From the NCBI GenBank assembly GCA_030065935.1, contig JASJCP010000061.1, positions 1 to 46,831 on the forward strand: 46,831 nt of DNA, given 5' to 3'. The notes beneath the pieces were generated by a model. That model had not been told where the DNA came from. It saw only the letters and a program-made list of their open reading frames with translations, and searched no databases. The position numbers were made by a program, and so were the translations under genes. Below, piece after piece: positions 7,695 through 16,584 of this stretch (its first letter is position 1; every line of letters begins with the position of its first letter). The stretch is from Xenococcaceae cyanobacterium MO_167.B27. GTDB taxonomy: Bacteria > Cyanobacteriota > Cyanobacteriia > Cyanobacteriales > Xenococcaceae.

Positions 7695-7835
7695 TTTCAG
7701 TCAAAAGATAAACATTTAGTGTCCGCAGATATAAATGGCAGTGCCAATATTTTGGCTAAAAGCAAGCACAGATTCAGTTTTGAACGAGTGTGTAGTGGGT
7801 TTTTGGCTAACCCTTTAAGGATTTTTGTCTCTTAA
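7695..7835 (+). pseudogene. tnpB: TnpB C-terminal relic of a second IS605-type element
   Basis: An open frame without a start reads FQSKDKHLVSADINGSANIL and then a tail including FSFERVCSGFLANPLRI before TAA at 7833-7835. The ADINGSANI segment matches the third RuvC motif region (AD-V/I-NGA-NI) of TnpB, and the following tail is typical of the protein's end. Only about 46 codons remain. Its wording differs from the TnpB at 2949-4100 (DRDISSSVNIKR), so it came from a different subfamily. The sequence after it (7840-7930), with CCCCTA/TATGGGG complementarity, may be its right end. Confidence 0.75.
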
Positions 7836-7963
7836 GAATCCCCTAGATTTCTTGAACATTCCTTTAGAACGTTCTCTATGGGGAGGGTCAATCCCTCTAA
7901 GAAGCAATTTTTATGTGTGTGGGGACGTAGCATGATAAGTCCCTACATGATTGGAATATTCTC

Positions 7964-9733
7964 ATGAAACATACGCTTAATTTGGCGATCGCAAATACTG
8001 TCGTTTTGAGTAGTGTTATTATCAACCCTCACTTAGCACAAGCAGAACCTAGTTTATCTGTAGTTTATCCCCCTCCAGACCACGAAACTACAGCGGAGAG
8101 AATCTTTTTTATTGGTACAGCATCCCCTTCGGGACAGGTGTTAGTTAATGGACAAAAAGTTAACAGGAGTCCCCAAGGACATTTTGCACCCAGTTTCCCT
8201 TTGGAGATAGGGGAAAATAATTTTACTCTCACTCATGGGGAGGAAGAGTTAGAGATTACTGTCACCAGATTGAGCAATCAACCAGAGATACCTGAAGGTT
8301 TAGGTTTTGCAGAAAATTCTCTGATTCCCAGTACCAATATTGCGAGATTACCAGGGGAATTAGTTTGTTTTAGTGCTTTTGCTGCTCCCGATGCAAGAGT
8401 GGATGTCAGATTGCGTAAAGAAAGAATTGCTTTGTTACCAGAAACTATATCCGTAGAGTTACCCCCTAATTCTGCGGTGTTAACAGCCGAAAATCAACCG
8501 ACAACTATTGTATCTATCAGTAAGTATCAAGGATGTCAAAGTTTTACGGAAGCGAGAAACTTGGGAAAACCAAGATTTGAAGTGAGTTTAAGGGGAGAAA
8601 GATTTACTCAAGAGGGTACAGGAGATATTCAAATACTATCCCCTAATAATTTAGAAGTTATTGAAGTTATAGCAGATGCAGGAGTAGCCAGAACAGGTGC
8701 TTCTACTAATTATTCTCGTTTAACTCCTCTACCAAAAGGAACTAGAGCTACGGTAACAGGAAAAGAGGGGGAATGGTTACGGTTAGATTATGGGGGATGG
8801 ATTAAAGAGTCGGAAACTCAACCTATCCCTAATAGTATCCCGCCGAGAACCCTGATTCGTAGTGTTACTTCTCGACAATTATCAGACAGTACAGACATTA
8901 TCTTTCCTTTGCAAGTTCCTGTTCCTATTAGTCTGCAACAGGGGGATAATACTATTACTCTGACTCTCCATAACACTACAGCACAAACTGATACCATTAA
9001 GCTCAATGACGATCCACTAATTAAAAGATTAGATTGGCAACAAGTAACACCATTCGAGATAGCCTATACTTTTCATTTGAAAACAGACCAGCAATGGGGT
9101 TATGATGTACGCTACGAAGGAACTAGTTTAATTTTGTCTCTGCGTCATCCTCCAGTATTAAGTATCAGGAGAAATCAGCCCTTGCACGGTATCAAAATCT
9201 TACTCGATCCTGGGCATGGTGGAGATGAATCCGGTGCAAAAGGTGGTACAGGCTATCCTGAAAAAGCAATTAATTTGGTAATTTCCCAACTGCTAGAACA
9301 AAAGTTAACTGATTTGGGTGCAACGGTTTATTTAACTAGAGAAACGGATATAGATGTTTCTTTACAAGATAGAGTCAAAGCAATTCAAGAACTAAAACCT
9401 GATATTGCTTTATCTATTCACTATAATGCTTTACCTGACAGTGGTGATGCAGAAAATACTCAAGGAATTAGTACTTTTTGGTATCATCCCCAAGCCCATG
9501 ATTTAGCTGTATTTTTGCACAATTATCTAACAGAACAAATAGACCGTCCCTCCTATGGTGTATTTTGGAACAACTTAGCTTTAACTCGTCCCCACACTGC
9601 TCCAACTGTGCTTTTAGAATTAGGTTTTATGATTAATCCTTGGGAGTTAGAATGGATTACTAATAGTCAAGAACAAGAACGGCTGAGTAGTGCGATCGCA
9701 GAAGCGATTACAGTTTGGTTTTCATCTTTTTAA
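7964..9733 (+). CDS. N-acetylmuramoyl-L-alanine amidase (Amidase_3), exported
   Basis: A 589-residue periplasmic peptidoglycan hydrolase that cuts the bond between N-acetylmuramic acid and the peptide stem. An N-terminal signal peptide (about 1-27, ending AQA) is followed by a long beta-rich region. This includes an SH3-like part around residues 232-280 (GTRATVTGKEGEWLRLDYG) that may bind the wall. The catalytic Amidase_3 domain runs from about 407 to 587. Zinc ligands are seen in LLDPGHGG (His), YPEKAIN (Glu) and SIHYNALP (His), with the catalytic Glu in LLELGFM. The domain order matches AmiC-type amidases of cyanobacteria, which act in daughter-cell separation or septal pore formation. The sulfotransferase-like gene begins 10 bases after the stop. 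Confidence 0.88.
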   Translation: MKHTLNLAIANTVVLSSVIINPHLAQAEPSLSVVYPPPDHETTAERIFFIGTASPSGQVLVNGQKVNRSPQGHFAPSFPLEIGENNFTLTHGEEELEITVTRLSNQPEIPEGLGFAENSLIPSTNIARLPGELVCFSAFAAPDARVDVRLRKERIALLPETISVELPPNSAVLTAENQPTTIVSISKYQGCQSFTEARNLGKPRFEVSLRGERFTQEGTGDIQILSPNNLEVIEVIADAGVARTGASTNYSRLTPLPKGTRATVTGKEGEWLRLDYGGWIKESETQPIPNSIPPRTLIRSVTSRQLSDSTDIIFPLQVPVPISLQQGDNTITLTLHNTTAQTDTIKLNDDPLIKRLDWQQVTPFEIAYTFHLKTDQQWGYDVRYEGTSLILSLRHPPVLSIRRNQPLHGIKILLDPGHGGDESGAKGGTGYPEKAINLVISQLLEQKLTDLGATVYLTRETDIDVSLQDRVKAIQELKPDIALSIHYNALPDSGDAENTQGISTFWYHPQAHDLAVFLHNYLTEQIDRPSYGVFWNNLALTRPHTAPTVLLELGFMINPWELEWITNSQEQERLSSAIAEAITVWFSSF

Positions 9734-9743
9734 AATAATCATT

Positions 9744-10673
9744 ATGAGTTCAAAATCTTTGGTTACAAAAATATTAAAACAGCCAAATTTCTATTTTTAT
9801 AAATTTAAACAAAAAGTTTCTAATGAATTAGAAGATATTTATCGATACTACTTACAAAAACCCCTTTGGAATCAAGTTATCAATCAAAAAGAAATTAGAG
9901 TTGCTGGACTCAAAAGAACTGGGAATCATGCTATTACTTTTTGGGTAGAAGCACAAGAAAAGCGGGTAGGAAAATATTGTAGTCTTAATAATGTTAGAGT
10001 CAATGAAAATCCTTATCGCCATAAATATCAAAACTTAAGCTATTATTTCCCAGAACATCAATGGTCAATTAATAATTATAAAAAACAAGCTCAAGGTAAT
10101 TTAATACCAAGGGATTGTCTAGTCTATAGTTATGAAGATTATTCTTTATCTCAGATTTTTAGTGATAAATTTGAACAAAAGCATGATTTATATCTTGGCA
10201 AAAGTCTCACAAGATACGATGTCATAATTCTCAGAGATCCTTTTAATCTATTTGCTAGCAGACTCAAAAGCAATTTTTTAGAAATTAAAGATTCAAAGTT
10301 AAATTTAACTACCCTTTGGCTTCAATACGCCAAGGAGTTTGTAGGGGAAACTAACTATTTAAAACATAATAAAATATGTATTAATTATAATCTTTGGGTC
10401 AAAAATATTGATTATCGTCGAGAAATAGCCAATCAACTCAATATCAAATTTACTGATGCTGGAATCAAGAAAGTATCGAGTCTTGGTGGAGGTAGTTCTT
10501 TTGATCAAACTAGTTTAGATGGTGAGGCAGATAAAATGAATGTAGAGCATCGCTGGATGTATTATGCAGACGATCCCTACTATAATAAGTTAATTAATAA
10601 CGAGGAAATTTTACAATATTCTGACAGGATTTTTGGCAAAATACCAGGGACAGAAAACTTACTAAAAAATTGA
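9744..10673 (+). CDS. Sulfotransferase-like protein
   Basis: I choose the ATG at 9744 (310 residues, starting MSSKSLVTK); a Met 18 codons upstream lies inside the amidase gene and is less likely. Residues 52-63 (RVAGLKRTGNHA) resemble the 5'-phosphosulfate loop of PAPS-dependent sulfotransferases. VIILRDPFNLFASRL (160-174) resembles the 3'-phosphate-binding motif (Arg...Ser). The rest is lysine- and asparagine-rich and unlike any family member I know well. If correct, it would transfer sulfate to a sugar or wall/exopolysaccharide, which would suit its position 10 bases after a cell-wall amidase. The sequence is more AT-rich than its neighbours, hinting at transfer. Confidence 0.6.
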   Translation: MSSKSLVTKILKQPNFYFYKFKQKVSNELEDIYRYYLQKPLWNQVINQKEIRVAGLKRTGNHAITFWVEAQEKRVGKYCSLNNVRVNENPYRHKYQNLSYYFPEHQWSINNYKKQAQGNLIPRDCLVYSYEDYSLSQIFSDKFEQKHDLYLGKSLTRYDVIILRDPFNLFASRLKSNFLEIKDSKLNLTTLWLQYAKEFVGETNYLKHNKICINYNLWVKNIDYRREIANQLNIKFTDAGIKKVSSLGGGSSFDQTSLDGEADKMNVEHRWMYYADDPYYNKLINNEEILQYSDRIFGKIPGTENLLKN

Positions 10674-10782
10674 TACCGAGTTGCATTTTAATTTATAATT
10701 TTATTCTTTGCGTGAGTCACCCTCCTTATTAAGGGGGGGTTGGGGGGGGATCATATTATTCTATAACAACGCAACTTAGTAT
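10673..10782. repeat. MITE-like element with 12-base terminal inverted repeats
   Basis: The left end ATACCGAGTTGC (10673-10684) and right end GCAACTTAGTAT (10771-10782) are inverted repeats with two mismatches. The 110-base interior contains CCTCCTTATTAAGGGGG and a G-run of the type often scattered in cyanobacterial genomes. It has no coding capacity. It overlaps the stop of the sulfotransferase-like gene. Confidence 0.5.
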
Positions 10783-10807
10783 GAAAAGTGTTTGCTTTTC
10801 CTGTTTC

Positions 10808-10833
10808 TAGCTTTTAACCGAAGCTAAAAGCTA
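10808..10833 (-). terminator. 9-bp hairpin after the kinase-GTPase operon
   Basis: TAGCTTTTA (10808-10816) pairs with TAAAAGCTA (10825-10833) across an 8-base loop, about 20 bases past the last gene of the leftward operon. No T-run follows, so it is only a possible terminator. Confidence 0.45.
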
Positions 10834-10853
10834 AAACCGTGCAAAAGCTGTGG

Positions 10854-11876
10854 TTAAAACCAATCAGATTCTAAAATTTTGGATTCACAAGTTTTCTCTT
10901 TAAAGCCAAATGTATGTAGCATTTCACTATCTAATGAAGCTAATTTTATTTCGGGGGGTTGGGGAGGATTTAGATTATGGGGTTGGTTATTTAGATTATT
11001 AATTAATATCTCTTTTAATTGTAAGGCGTGATCGCGAGTAATTGTAATATCTTCTTTAACTTTATTAGCCAATAGTTCTGTCAAAGGGTTAACTTTTTTT
11101 GTTGCTCTTCCTTCCTGCTCTCTTGATGATTTTCCAGAATAATTGTTTGAGGTTAATCTCTGTTCTACTGTTAATTTATTTATGCTATCACTAGTTTGAT
11201 TCAGAAAAGGATGATTAAAATACTTTTGTCTATAACTATTCCCTAAACATAAGGATACAGACTGAGAACAAATAGCAGAGGTAGCCCAAAGTTTGCTATT
11301 TTGTTCTGGTTTATCTTGCCATAAAAAGACTTTATCGGGGTTACTTTGTTGATGATTTAGTTCTAAAAGTAAATCCGTGCAGAAGTTTTTAGCTAAAGAT
11401 TTGGGAGAAAATATACGAGTCTCATAATTGGTTTTTATATGATCGTGGCTATTCTTATGAAAATCTTTAACTTGCCAAACTTGTTTAACATAGTCATATA
11501 AACCTTGAAAATCTTGTAAAGATTTATGGTTATAGGGTGGTACATCTATTAGATACTGTTTATTTGTTAATTTGGCTACATAGCCCACAAAAACGTAAAG
11601 GGGTCTATCTTTGTCATCTTTGGTAAAATTAAGATCTTTGGCTTCTACTAAATCTCTCACCATACAAGTAACTCCCGCAATACAGTGAGATTGATTTTTG
11701 AATAAAGACCATCGAGGATTTAACGATAACTTTTTAGGTTTCTGAATAGTTGCTAAAATGTAAGGTAAAGCCCAATTCATTTCTGGCTCACCAAAGTCTT
11801 CAGGAATAGCAATAAATCGAAAATCTAAATGATGGCTACGCCCATAAATAATACTTGCCCATTTTTCTTTAGACAC
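10854..11876 (-). CDS. Unrecognised partner protein of a kinase-GTPase operon
   Basis: A 340-residue soluble protein that I do not recognise. Residues 1-150 look like a folded domain (ASIIYGRSHHLDFRF, NWALPYILATIQ, PLYVFVGYVAKL, YLIDVPPYN). Residues 225-310 are polar and probably disordered or helical. The last residues are ESDWF, echoing the QDWF ending of the kinase two genes upstream; both end in the DNA string GATTGGTTTTA. The GTG start at 11876 overlaps the GTPase stop by 8 bases, so translation is coupled. Position suggests an effector or regulator controlled by the GTPase. It could be related to the GTPase-associated proteins described in bacterial conflict systems, but that is a guess. 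Confidence 0.75.
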   Translation of the reverse strand: MSKEKWASIIYGRSHHLDFRFIAIPEDFGEPEMNWALPYILATIQKPKKLSLNPRWSLFKNQSHCIAGVTCMVRDLVEAKDLNFTKDDKDRPLYVFVGYVAKLTNKQYLIDVPPYNHKSLQDFQGLYDYVKQVWQVKDFHKNSHDHIKTNYETRIFSPKSLAKNFCTDLLLELNHQQSNPDKVFLWQDKPEQNSKLWATSAICSQSVSLCLGNSYRQKYFNHPFLNQTSDSINKLTVEQRLTSNNYSGKSSREQEGRATKKVNPLTELLANKVKEDITITRDHALQLKEILINNLNNQPHNLNPPQPPEIKLASLDSEMLHTFGFKEKTCESKILESDWF

Positions 11877-12843
11877 CTACTGTCACCTCGCTTCCACTAA
11901 GAAATAAAGATACTTGTTGTAATTCATTAGCTAATAATTGCATATTTTCTTCTATTGTAGAAATTTCTTGATCAATCTCTCGAATTTTGAGAGAATTATC
12001 CTTAACTTCTTTACCTTTTAACCATTTCATCAGGTTTTGATTATTCACTTTGTCTAAATTTTTACTTATGGTATCCCGTTCATTTTTTTGGTTGATTCCA
12101 TAAGTTCTTAACTGAGAATATACCGCAAAGACAATAGGAAGATGAGTATTCACAGGAATAATATTACCGTTATCAGGATCGTTACACAACTCTTTCCCCA
12201 GACTTACAGGGCAAATCATCACTAACCAACCAGAATCAGGAGTAAATAAAGCCTGAAATAGCTTTTTAATATCTTCAATTACTTCCTGTTTATCTCGATG
12301 GTGACACAGGTCGTATTTAGTAATAATAATTGCCACGGGGAAAGGATTTTCTTTGGTGGGTTTTTGTTCATTACTAATATATTGTTGAATAAATTGATTC
12401 ATGCGATCGCTCTTGATTTCCCTAACTGTATTGGGAGTGATTTTGTCTGTGAGATGTTCTCCTGAGACACACAAAAATAAGCATTTTGATTCAGCTAGAT
12501 AGCCAGTCAACTCTTGTACATCTTGGTTATTTGTGCGATCGCTTAATGCTAGTCCCCGATAATCAATCAACTCTAAACCTTGAATCGGACGAAAACCATA
12601 ACTAAAATCAAAAGCATAATGCTCTATCATTGCTGCATTGGGTGATGGCCAACGGTCTTCCCCTTTCAGAGCAATCAATTGTTCCCATCTTTCGATTAAA
12701 TCTAACCCCATATCCATATCTTTAGCAGATAGAGTAAATCCCTGCACCCCTGTCTGCATCACTGCATACATACCTAGCAAGTAGCTAGTTTTCCCTGCGC
12801 CAGTTGTTCCTAGTATGGTAGTTTTGATATCTTTTAGCTGCAT
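11869..12843 (-). CDS. Small GTPase-like P-loop protein with C-terminal coiled coil
   Basis: A 324-residue cytosolic NTPase. Walker A is GTTGAGKT (12-19), the switch II-like motif is DYRG (94-97) after ELI, and a G4-like base-recognition motif TKYD (175-178) follows the strand VAIIIT. These support a real GTPase rather than a generic ATPase. The C-terminal 50 residues (KIREIDQEISTIEENMQLL) look like a coiled coil for pairing. It starts 26 bases after the kinase and overlaps the next gene by 8 bases, so all three are one operon. The likely role is a nucleotide switch between the kinase and the unrecognised partner; the phosphorylation of it by the kinase is inference. Confidence 0.75.
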   Translation of the reverse strand: MQLKDIKTTILGTTGAGKTSYLLGMYAVMQTGVQGFTLSAKDMDMGLDLIERWEQLIALKGEDRWPSPNAAMIEHYAFDFSYGFRPIQGLELIDYRGLALSDRTNNQDVQELTGYLAESKCLFLCVSGEHLTDKITPNTVREIKSDRMNQFIQQYISNEQKPTKENPFPVAIIITKYDLCHHRDKQEVIEDIKKLFQALFTPDSGWLVMICPVSLGKELCNDPDNGNIIPVNTHLPIVFAVYSQLRTYGINQKNERDTISKNLDKVNNQNLMKWLKGKEVKDNSLKIREIDQEISTIEENMQLLANELQQVSLFLSGSEVTVGV

Positions 12844-12869
12844 ATATAGTTAGTTAATTAAAATTGTTA

Positions 12870-13877
12870 CTAAAACCAATCTTGAGTTGAAGACTCATAA
12901 TTGACTCCACTCTTCCCTCTAGTCCGATCAAAAGCTCCCCAAGGATCGGAAAAAGCCTGATAAAACTTATGGGTCTTGGTTTTTTTACTTAATCTAGAAT
13001 TATCTAACTTTAGCAGATTCATAAATTCTCTTACTGACTGCACCCTGTTTGATGTATTCATCGCCATAGCTTTCATTACTGCTTCATTAATATGGGGGCT
13101 AATTTTAGGGTCGACCTCACGAATAGATAGTAATCTGACCCCTGCTGCTCTTTCTACCGCCGATGTGGGGACTTTTCCTGTGAGCAAATGATATAGAGTT
13201 GCTCCTAAAGCATAGATATCGGTAAAATCACCATAGGGTAAACCTTGCCCATACTGCTCCAATGGCGCGTATCCTGGGGTTAACATCGAGGTAAATTGAT
13301 CACTGCTTTGATTTTGGATGTTTCTGGCTGCACCAAAATCAATCAAGACGATTCTGCCGTCTTCTGCCATCATGATGTTGTCTGGTTTGATATCTCGATG
13401 GAGAAATTTGGCTTGATGTAAAGTTCCTAAAGCTTGTGCAACTTTCCAAATATAGGAAAGAGCTTCTTTAGGTATCAGTTTTCCTCCTCGCAATTTTAAA
13501 AGTTTACCTAAAGTTTTACCTCGTAAGTATTCCATCACTAGATAAGCAGTGTTGTTTTCCTCGAAGTAGTAAAACACCTTGACTATGCCTGGATGGTTGA
13601 ATTTGCCTAAATTTTGCCCCTCTTGTAAAAATTTTTGTTTAGCGTCGGTATAGTTTGAACTATTCCATCTTCCTGCGGAAACTACTGTTGTTCCTTCTCG
13701 CCAGCATCCTTCAGGAAAAAACTCTTTTAAAGCGACAGGACGATTTAGCTTAGTATCCAAACATTGATAGGTAATACCAAATCCGCCTTGTCCGAGCAAT
13801 TTCGTAATTTGATATTTTCCATCTGCCAACGATATACCTGGATTGAGAACTCCAGCTACCCTTGTAGAAGGAATCAT
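12870..13877 (-). CDS. Eukaryotic-type Ser/Thr protein kinase (KEFFP type)
   Basis: A 335-residue soluble kinase, first gene of the operon. The Gly-loop is GQGGFG (29-34), the ATP lysine is Lys51 in VALKEFFPEG, the catalytic loop is HRDIKPDN (160-167) and the metal motif DFG is at 180-182; all are intact, so it should be active. There is no membrane segment. After the kinase fold (to about 290) comes a short basic linker and an aromatic/acidic tail with SDPWGAFD and a final QDWF. The KEFFP variant is frequent in bacterial kinases linked to accessory switch systems. The terminal DWF is shared with the third gene of the operon, suggesting a common docking partner. Confidence 0.88.
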   Translation of the reverse strand: MIPSTRVAGVLNPGISLADGKYQITKLLGQGGFGITYQCLDTKLNRPVALKEFFPEGCWREGTTVVSAGRWNSSNYTDAKQKFLQEGQNLGKFNHPGIVKVFYYFEENNTAYLVMEYLRGKTLGKLLKLRGGKLIPKEALSYIWKVAQALGTLHQAKFLHRDIKPDNIMMAEDGRIVLIDFGAARNIQNQSSDQFTSMLTPGYAPLEQYGQGLPYGDFTDIYALGATLYHLLTGKVPTSAVERAAGVRLLSIREVDPKISPHINEAVMKAMAMNTSNRVQSVREFMNLLKLDNSRLSKKTKTHKFYQAFSDPWGAFDRTRGKSGVNYESSTQDWF

Positions 13878-14321
13878 ACAATATACCCCTCAATTCTTTT
13901 TGAGTCTTAATAATATAGTCATTTGCTTGAAAATTATTCAAGTTAATAAACCAAAATTGCACCTTAAATAAGTTGCAATATTCTAATCTTATTGATTATT
14001 GTTCCGCTTTATTCAGTTTTTATTGAAAAAATACATAAGTATCGTACATATTTCTACGTAAATTTACTTAATAGCCTCAACTATATTATACTATTGCCAA
14101 AAAATTTTCCTTTAGCAATCAAAGAAACAACTTTATTTACAGTATTTTTAATAATTTATACTTAAATAATTTTAATCAATTATAGAAGTATTCAAGATTT
14201 TTTGCTTAAATTAATTTAACTTTTTGTTACTAAATAAGGGATTGGGGAGTAGCAAGTAGCAAGTAGGGATTGGGGATTACTGATGACTGATTACTGATTA
14301 CTGATTACTGATTACTGACTC
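13878..14321. other. AT-rich region between kinase operon and histidine kinase gene
   Basis: No gene is seen. The AT-rich left part should hold the promoter of the kinase operon. The right 60 bases are short tandem repeats next to the 3' end of the histidine kinase gene. Confidence 0.6.
14277..14318. repeat. ACTGATT heptamer tandem repeat
   Basis: About five heptamer units (ACTGATT and variants) in tandem, just past the histidine kinase stop. The same heptamer array occurs at 17408-17444. These are short tandemly repeated repetitive (STRR-like) sequences common in cyanobacterial intergenic DNA. Confidence 0.8.
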
Positions 14322-16382
14322 CTAACGTTTCTTTTTCTTGCGTTTACCCGCTTTAGAATTGGATTTATTGGTTTTGGATTTTGAGGCTTCAGCATTCTGT
14401 GTGGGTAATTCAAAGATAGGAATAGTGAAATGAAACTTACTACCTTGGTCTTTTCCTGGGGATTCTGCCCAAATTTTACCACCCCAACCACTGACAATTT
14501 GACGACAGATTGCTAGACCTAAACCTGTACCCCCTGCGCTACGGCGTAATGCTCCTTCTTCTTGATAAAAACGGTCAAAAACTGTTTCTAGGCGGTTGGG
14601 TTCGATACCTCTTCCCGTATCGGAAATTGTAACTTCTAATTTATTTGACCCATTAGTTTTAACTTTAATGGAGATTTGACCATCAATATTGGTAAATTTA
14701 CAAGCATTGTCCAGTAATTTTGCTAAAACTTCTACGAGCCATTCTCCATCTGCTTGTACTAGGGGTAATTCTGAAGTAACTAAGTTTTCGATTTGAGGTA
14801 TTTGATCGGAGTTGACTCTAGCTTTAACGTTGCTTACTGCTAAATCAATACATTCTTTGATGGATAAAGGTTCAATGTTCCATTCTACACGACCACTTTC
14901 TAGACGAGATAGGGTCAAAAAGTCCTGAATCAAGTTCCGCATTCTTTCTGCATCTGCTAGGGCGGTATTCAGCATTACCTGGCGTAATTCAGGGGACATA
15001 TCTGGTTCTGTAGCCAGACTTTCTAAGCATATTTGAATAGTGGATAGGGGAGTACGGAGTTCGTGTCCTGTAATGGCTACTAGATTGGAACGAGTACGGT
15101 CTAAGGCTTCTAGCTGTTCGTTGAGATCTTCTAAGTTAGCATAGGCTTCTGCTTGAATCAGAGCTACTCCTACTTGAGTTGCGATCGCATCTACTAAAGC
15201 TACATCATCTGGTTTCCAGTTAATCGGCTCAGAATCACAATGGTGTAATTCCATCATCCCTAATAAATGGTCTTGATAGAGAACAGGAACTAATAGCCAA
15301 GAAGAAATGCTACAACTAGTAACTAGCTCTTGTAAATATTCTCCGATATCTTTTGACCAAGCTTGGGGATTTAACCTGGGGTCTTCTCTGGTGTTATCTA
15401 TTGTGAGGGTTTCGTGTAGTTCTACTACTTCTTCAAACAGAGGGTTATTTTTGAGTCGCCAGGCTTGTCCTTTGACCGATATTATACCAGGGCTGATAAA
15501 TTCATGGTTAATGGTTGCTGTGGTATCTTGTTCGTTACAACGATACACAATACAACGACATACTCCTAAACCTTCTCCGAGTTTTTGTACTGCTACTTGT
15601 AAAATTTCTTCAGTATCCAGCGATCGCCTGATGGCATCGGTTACGGAGTTGAGGAGTTTTTCTTTTTGTTGTTTAATTGCCAGAGATTTATTAGCTTTAA
15701 GTAGTTTATACTGTCCTGCTTGGAGATAACTAACCAATCTTTGGACAAAAGGATCGGGATTTGTCAGAGGTGAATTACTCTGTTGAGAGGAGTTGGCAGA
15801 ATCTTGTAAGCGTAAAATAGTAGAAACCAAGTATTTTTGCTTGGCTTGCTCAATTTTACTCTCCAGTTCAGGTCGATACTCTAAAATACGTTCTAATAAA
15901 AATTCTGCTGCTTTAACGCTGACTTCAGGGTCAAAAGTCCAAATCCCCTCAAAACGCCGACTAGCATCCATGGCGGAAGTCGCTTTCTGATCGGGAGTAG
16001 TAGCAGGTTTTTCCCCACAAATCAAACAACAAGCATATTGTCCCCCAATAACCACTAAGTGCCATTCTTGAGCTAGAGAGTCTGTAGGTTCAAAAGCTAT
16101 AGTTTCATAAACATCTGAACTATTGGTAAAGTCGGCTTCTGGTGCAGCTAAAACATACACTTGATTGGTTTTATTGGCAATACGACGATAGCGATGAGCT
16201 TCTTGACGATAGAAACGCTCTCTCTGAAAACTAGCAATTACTAAAGGTGCATCAGAGTCTGCTAATAACCGATCCTCCATCGCATGAGATAAGGCAGTTA
16301 AAGAAGACTTAAAATACATTTGTGGTCGCCAGTCTGGAAAAAACTCTAGTAACTTACTAACCACAGATTTAGGGATGCTCAT
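14322..16382 (-). CDS. DICT-GAF sensor histidine kinase
   Basis: A 686-residue cytosolic sensor kinase. Residues 1-135 look like the DICT domain (MYFKSSLTALSHAMEDRLL; LVVIGGQYACCLIC), a cyanobacterial sensory module. A GAF domain follows (about 245-400, SWLLVPVLYQDHLLGMMEL). The HisKA helix contains the phospho-acceptor in TGHELRTPLSTI (near residue 440). The ATPase domain has the N box LLDNACKF, G1 DTGRGIE and G2 GTGLGLAI, so it should be active. There are no membrane segments. The C-terminus is a lysine-rich tail. No partner response regulator is adjacent, so the target is unknown; DICT-GAF kinases have been linked to light responses only in part. Confidence 0.85.
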   Translation of the reverse strand: MSIPKSVVSKLLEFFPDWRPQMYFKSSLTALSHAMEDRLLADSDAPLVIASFQRERFYRQEAHRYRRIANKTNQVYVLAAPEADFTNSSDVYETIAFEPTDSLAQEWHLVVIGGQYACCLICGEKPATTPDQKATSAMDASRRFEGIWTFDPEVSVKAAEFLLERILEYRPELESKIEQAKQKYLVSTILRLQDSANSSQQSNSPLTNPDPFVQRLVSYLQAGQYKLLKANKSLAIKQQKEKLLNSVTDAIRRSLDTEEILQVAVQKLGEGLGVCRCIVYRCNEQDTTATINHEFISPGIISVKGQAWRLKNNPLFEEVVELHETLTIDNTREDPRLNPQAWSKDIGEYLQELVTSCSISSWLLVPVLYQDHLLGMMELHHCDSEPINWKPDDVALVDAIATQVGVALIQAEAYANLEDLNEQLEALDRTRSNLVAITGHELRTPLSTIQICLESLATEPDMSPELRQVMLNTALADAERMRNLIQDFLTLSRLESGRVEWNIEPLSIKECIDLAVSNVKARVNSDQIPQIENLVTSELPLVQADGEWLVEVLAKLLDNACKFTNIDGQISIKVKTNGSNKLEVTISDTGRGIEPNRLETVFDRFYQEEGALRRSAGGTGLGLAICRQIVSGWGGKIWAESPGKDQGSKFHFTIPIFELPTQNAEASKSKTNKSNSKAGKRKKKKR

Positions 16383-16584
16383 CTATATTACTTTCTTGCA
16401 TTCACTGTCAATACAGCATCAGTTGATATTAACCTCTATATGAACATCCTACAAAAAAGCGTCTCCTTTACCTCGACAAAAATTATAATTTTCAACAATT
16501 TACCTGATTTTGATGGTTGATAAGTGATAACTAATTATTGATTAGCTCCTGATTTTTCTGACTTCTTCGATTTCTTTAACTCTT

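Larger units (their letters stand above)
7405..7963. other. Intergenic region with hairpins and relics
   Basis: A hairpin GGTGTG/CACACC (7440-7464) may end the cp12 transcript. From about 7476 to 7580 one forward frame is open for some 35 codons (reads NNDPERQQELALDSFNIDLL and on to a TAG) without a start; it may be a gene fragment, but I do not recognise it. A dispersed hairpin (7665-7684) and a tnpB relic (to 7835) follow, then about 130 bases of possible IS right-end sequence before the amidase gene. Confidence 0.5.

Noticed and set aside
9690-9743. Earlier start for the sulfotransferase-like gene
   Set aside because: It would overlap the amidase end by 44 bases; the ATG at 9744 fits the spacing and the domain start better.
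14277-14318. Heptamer repeats considered as CRISPR or iterons
   Set aside because: Simple tandem ACTGATT units without spacers; the same array occurs at 17408 between other genes.
15307-15990. Forward frames inside the histidine kinase gene
   Set aside because: Antisense shadows of a well-conserved coding region.
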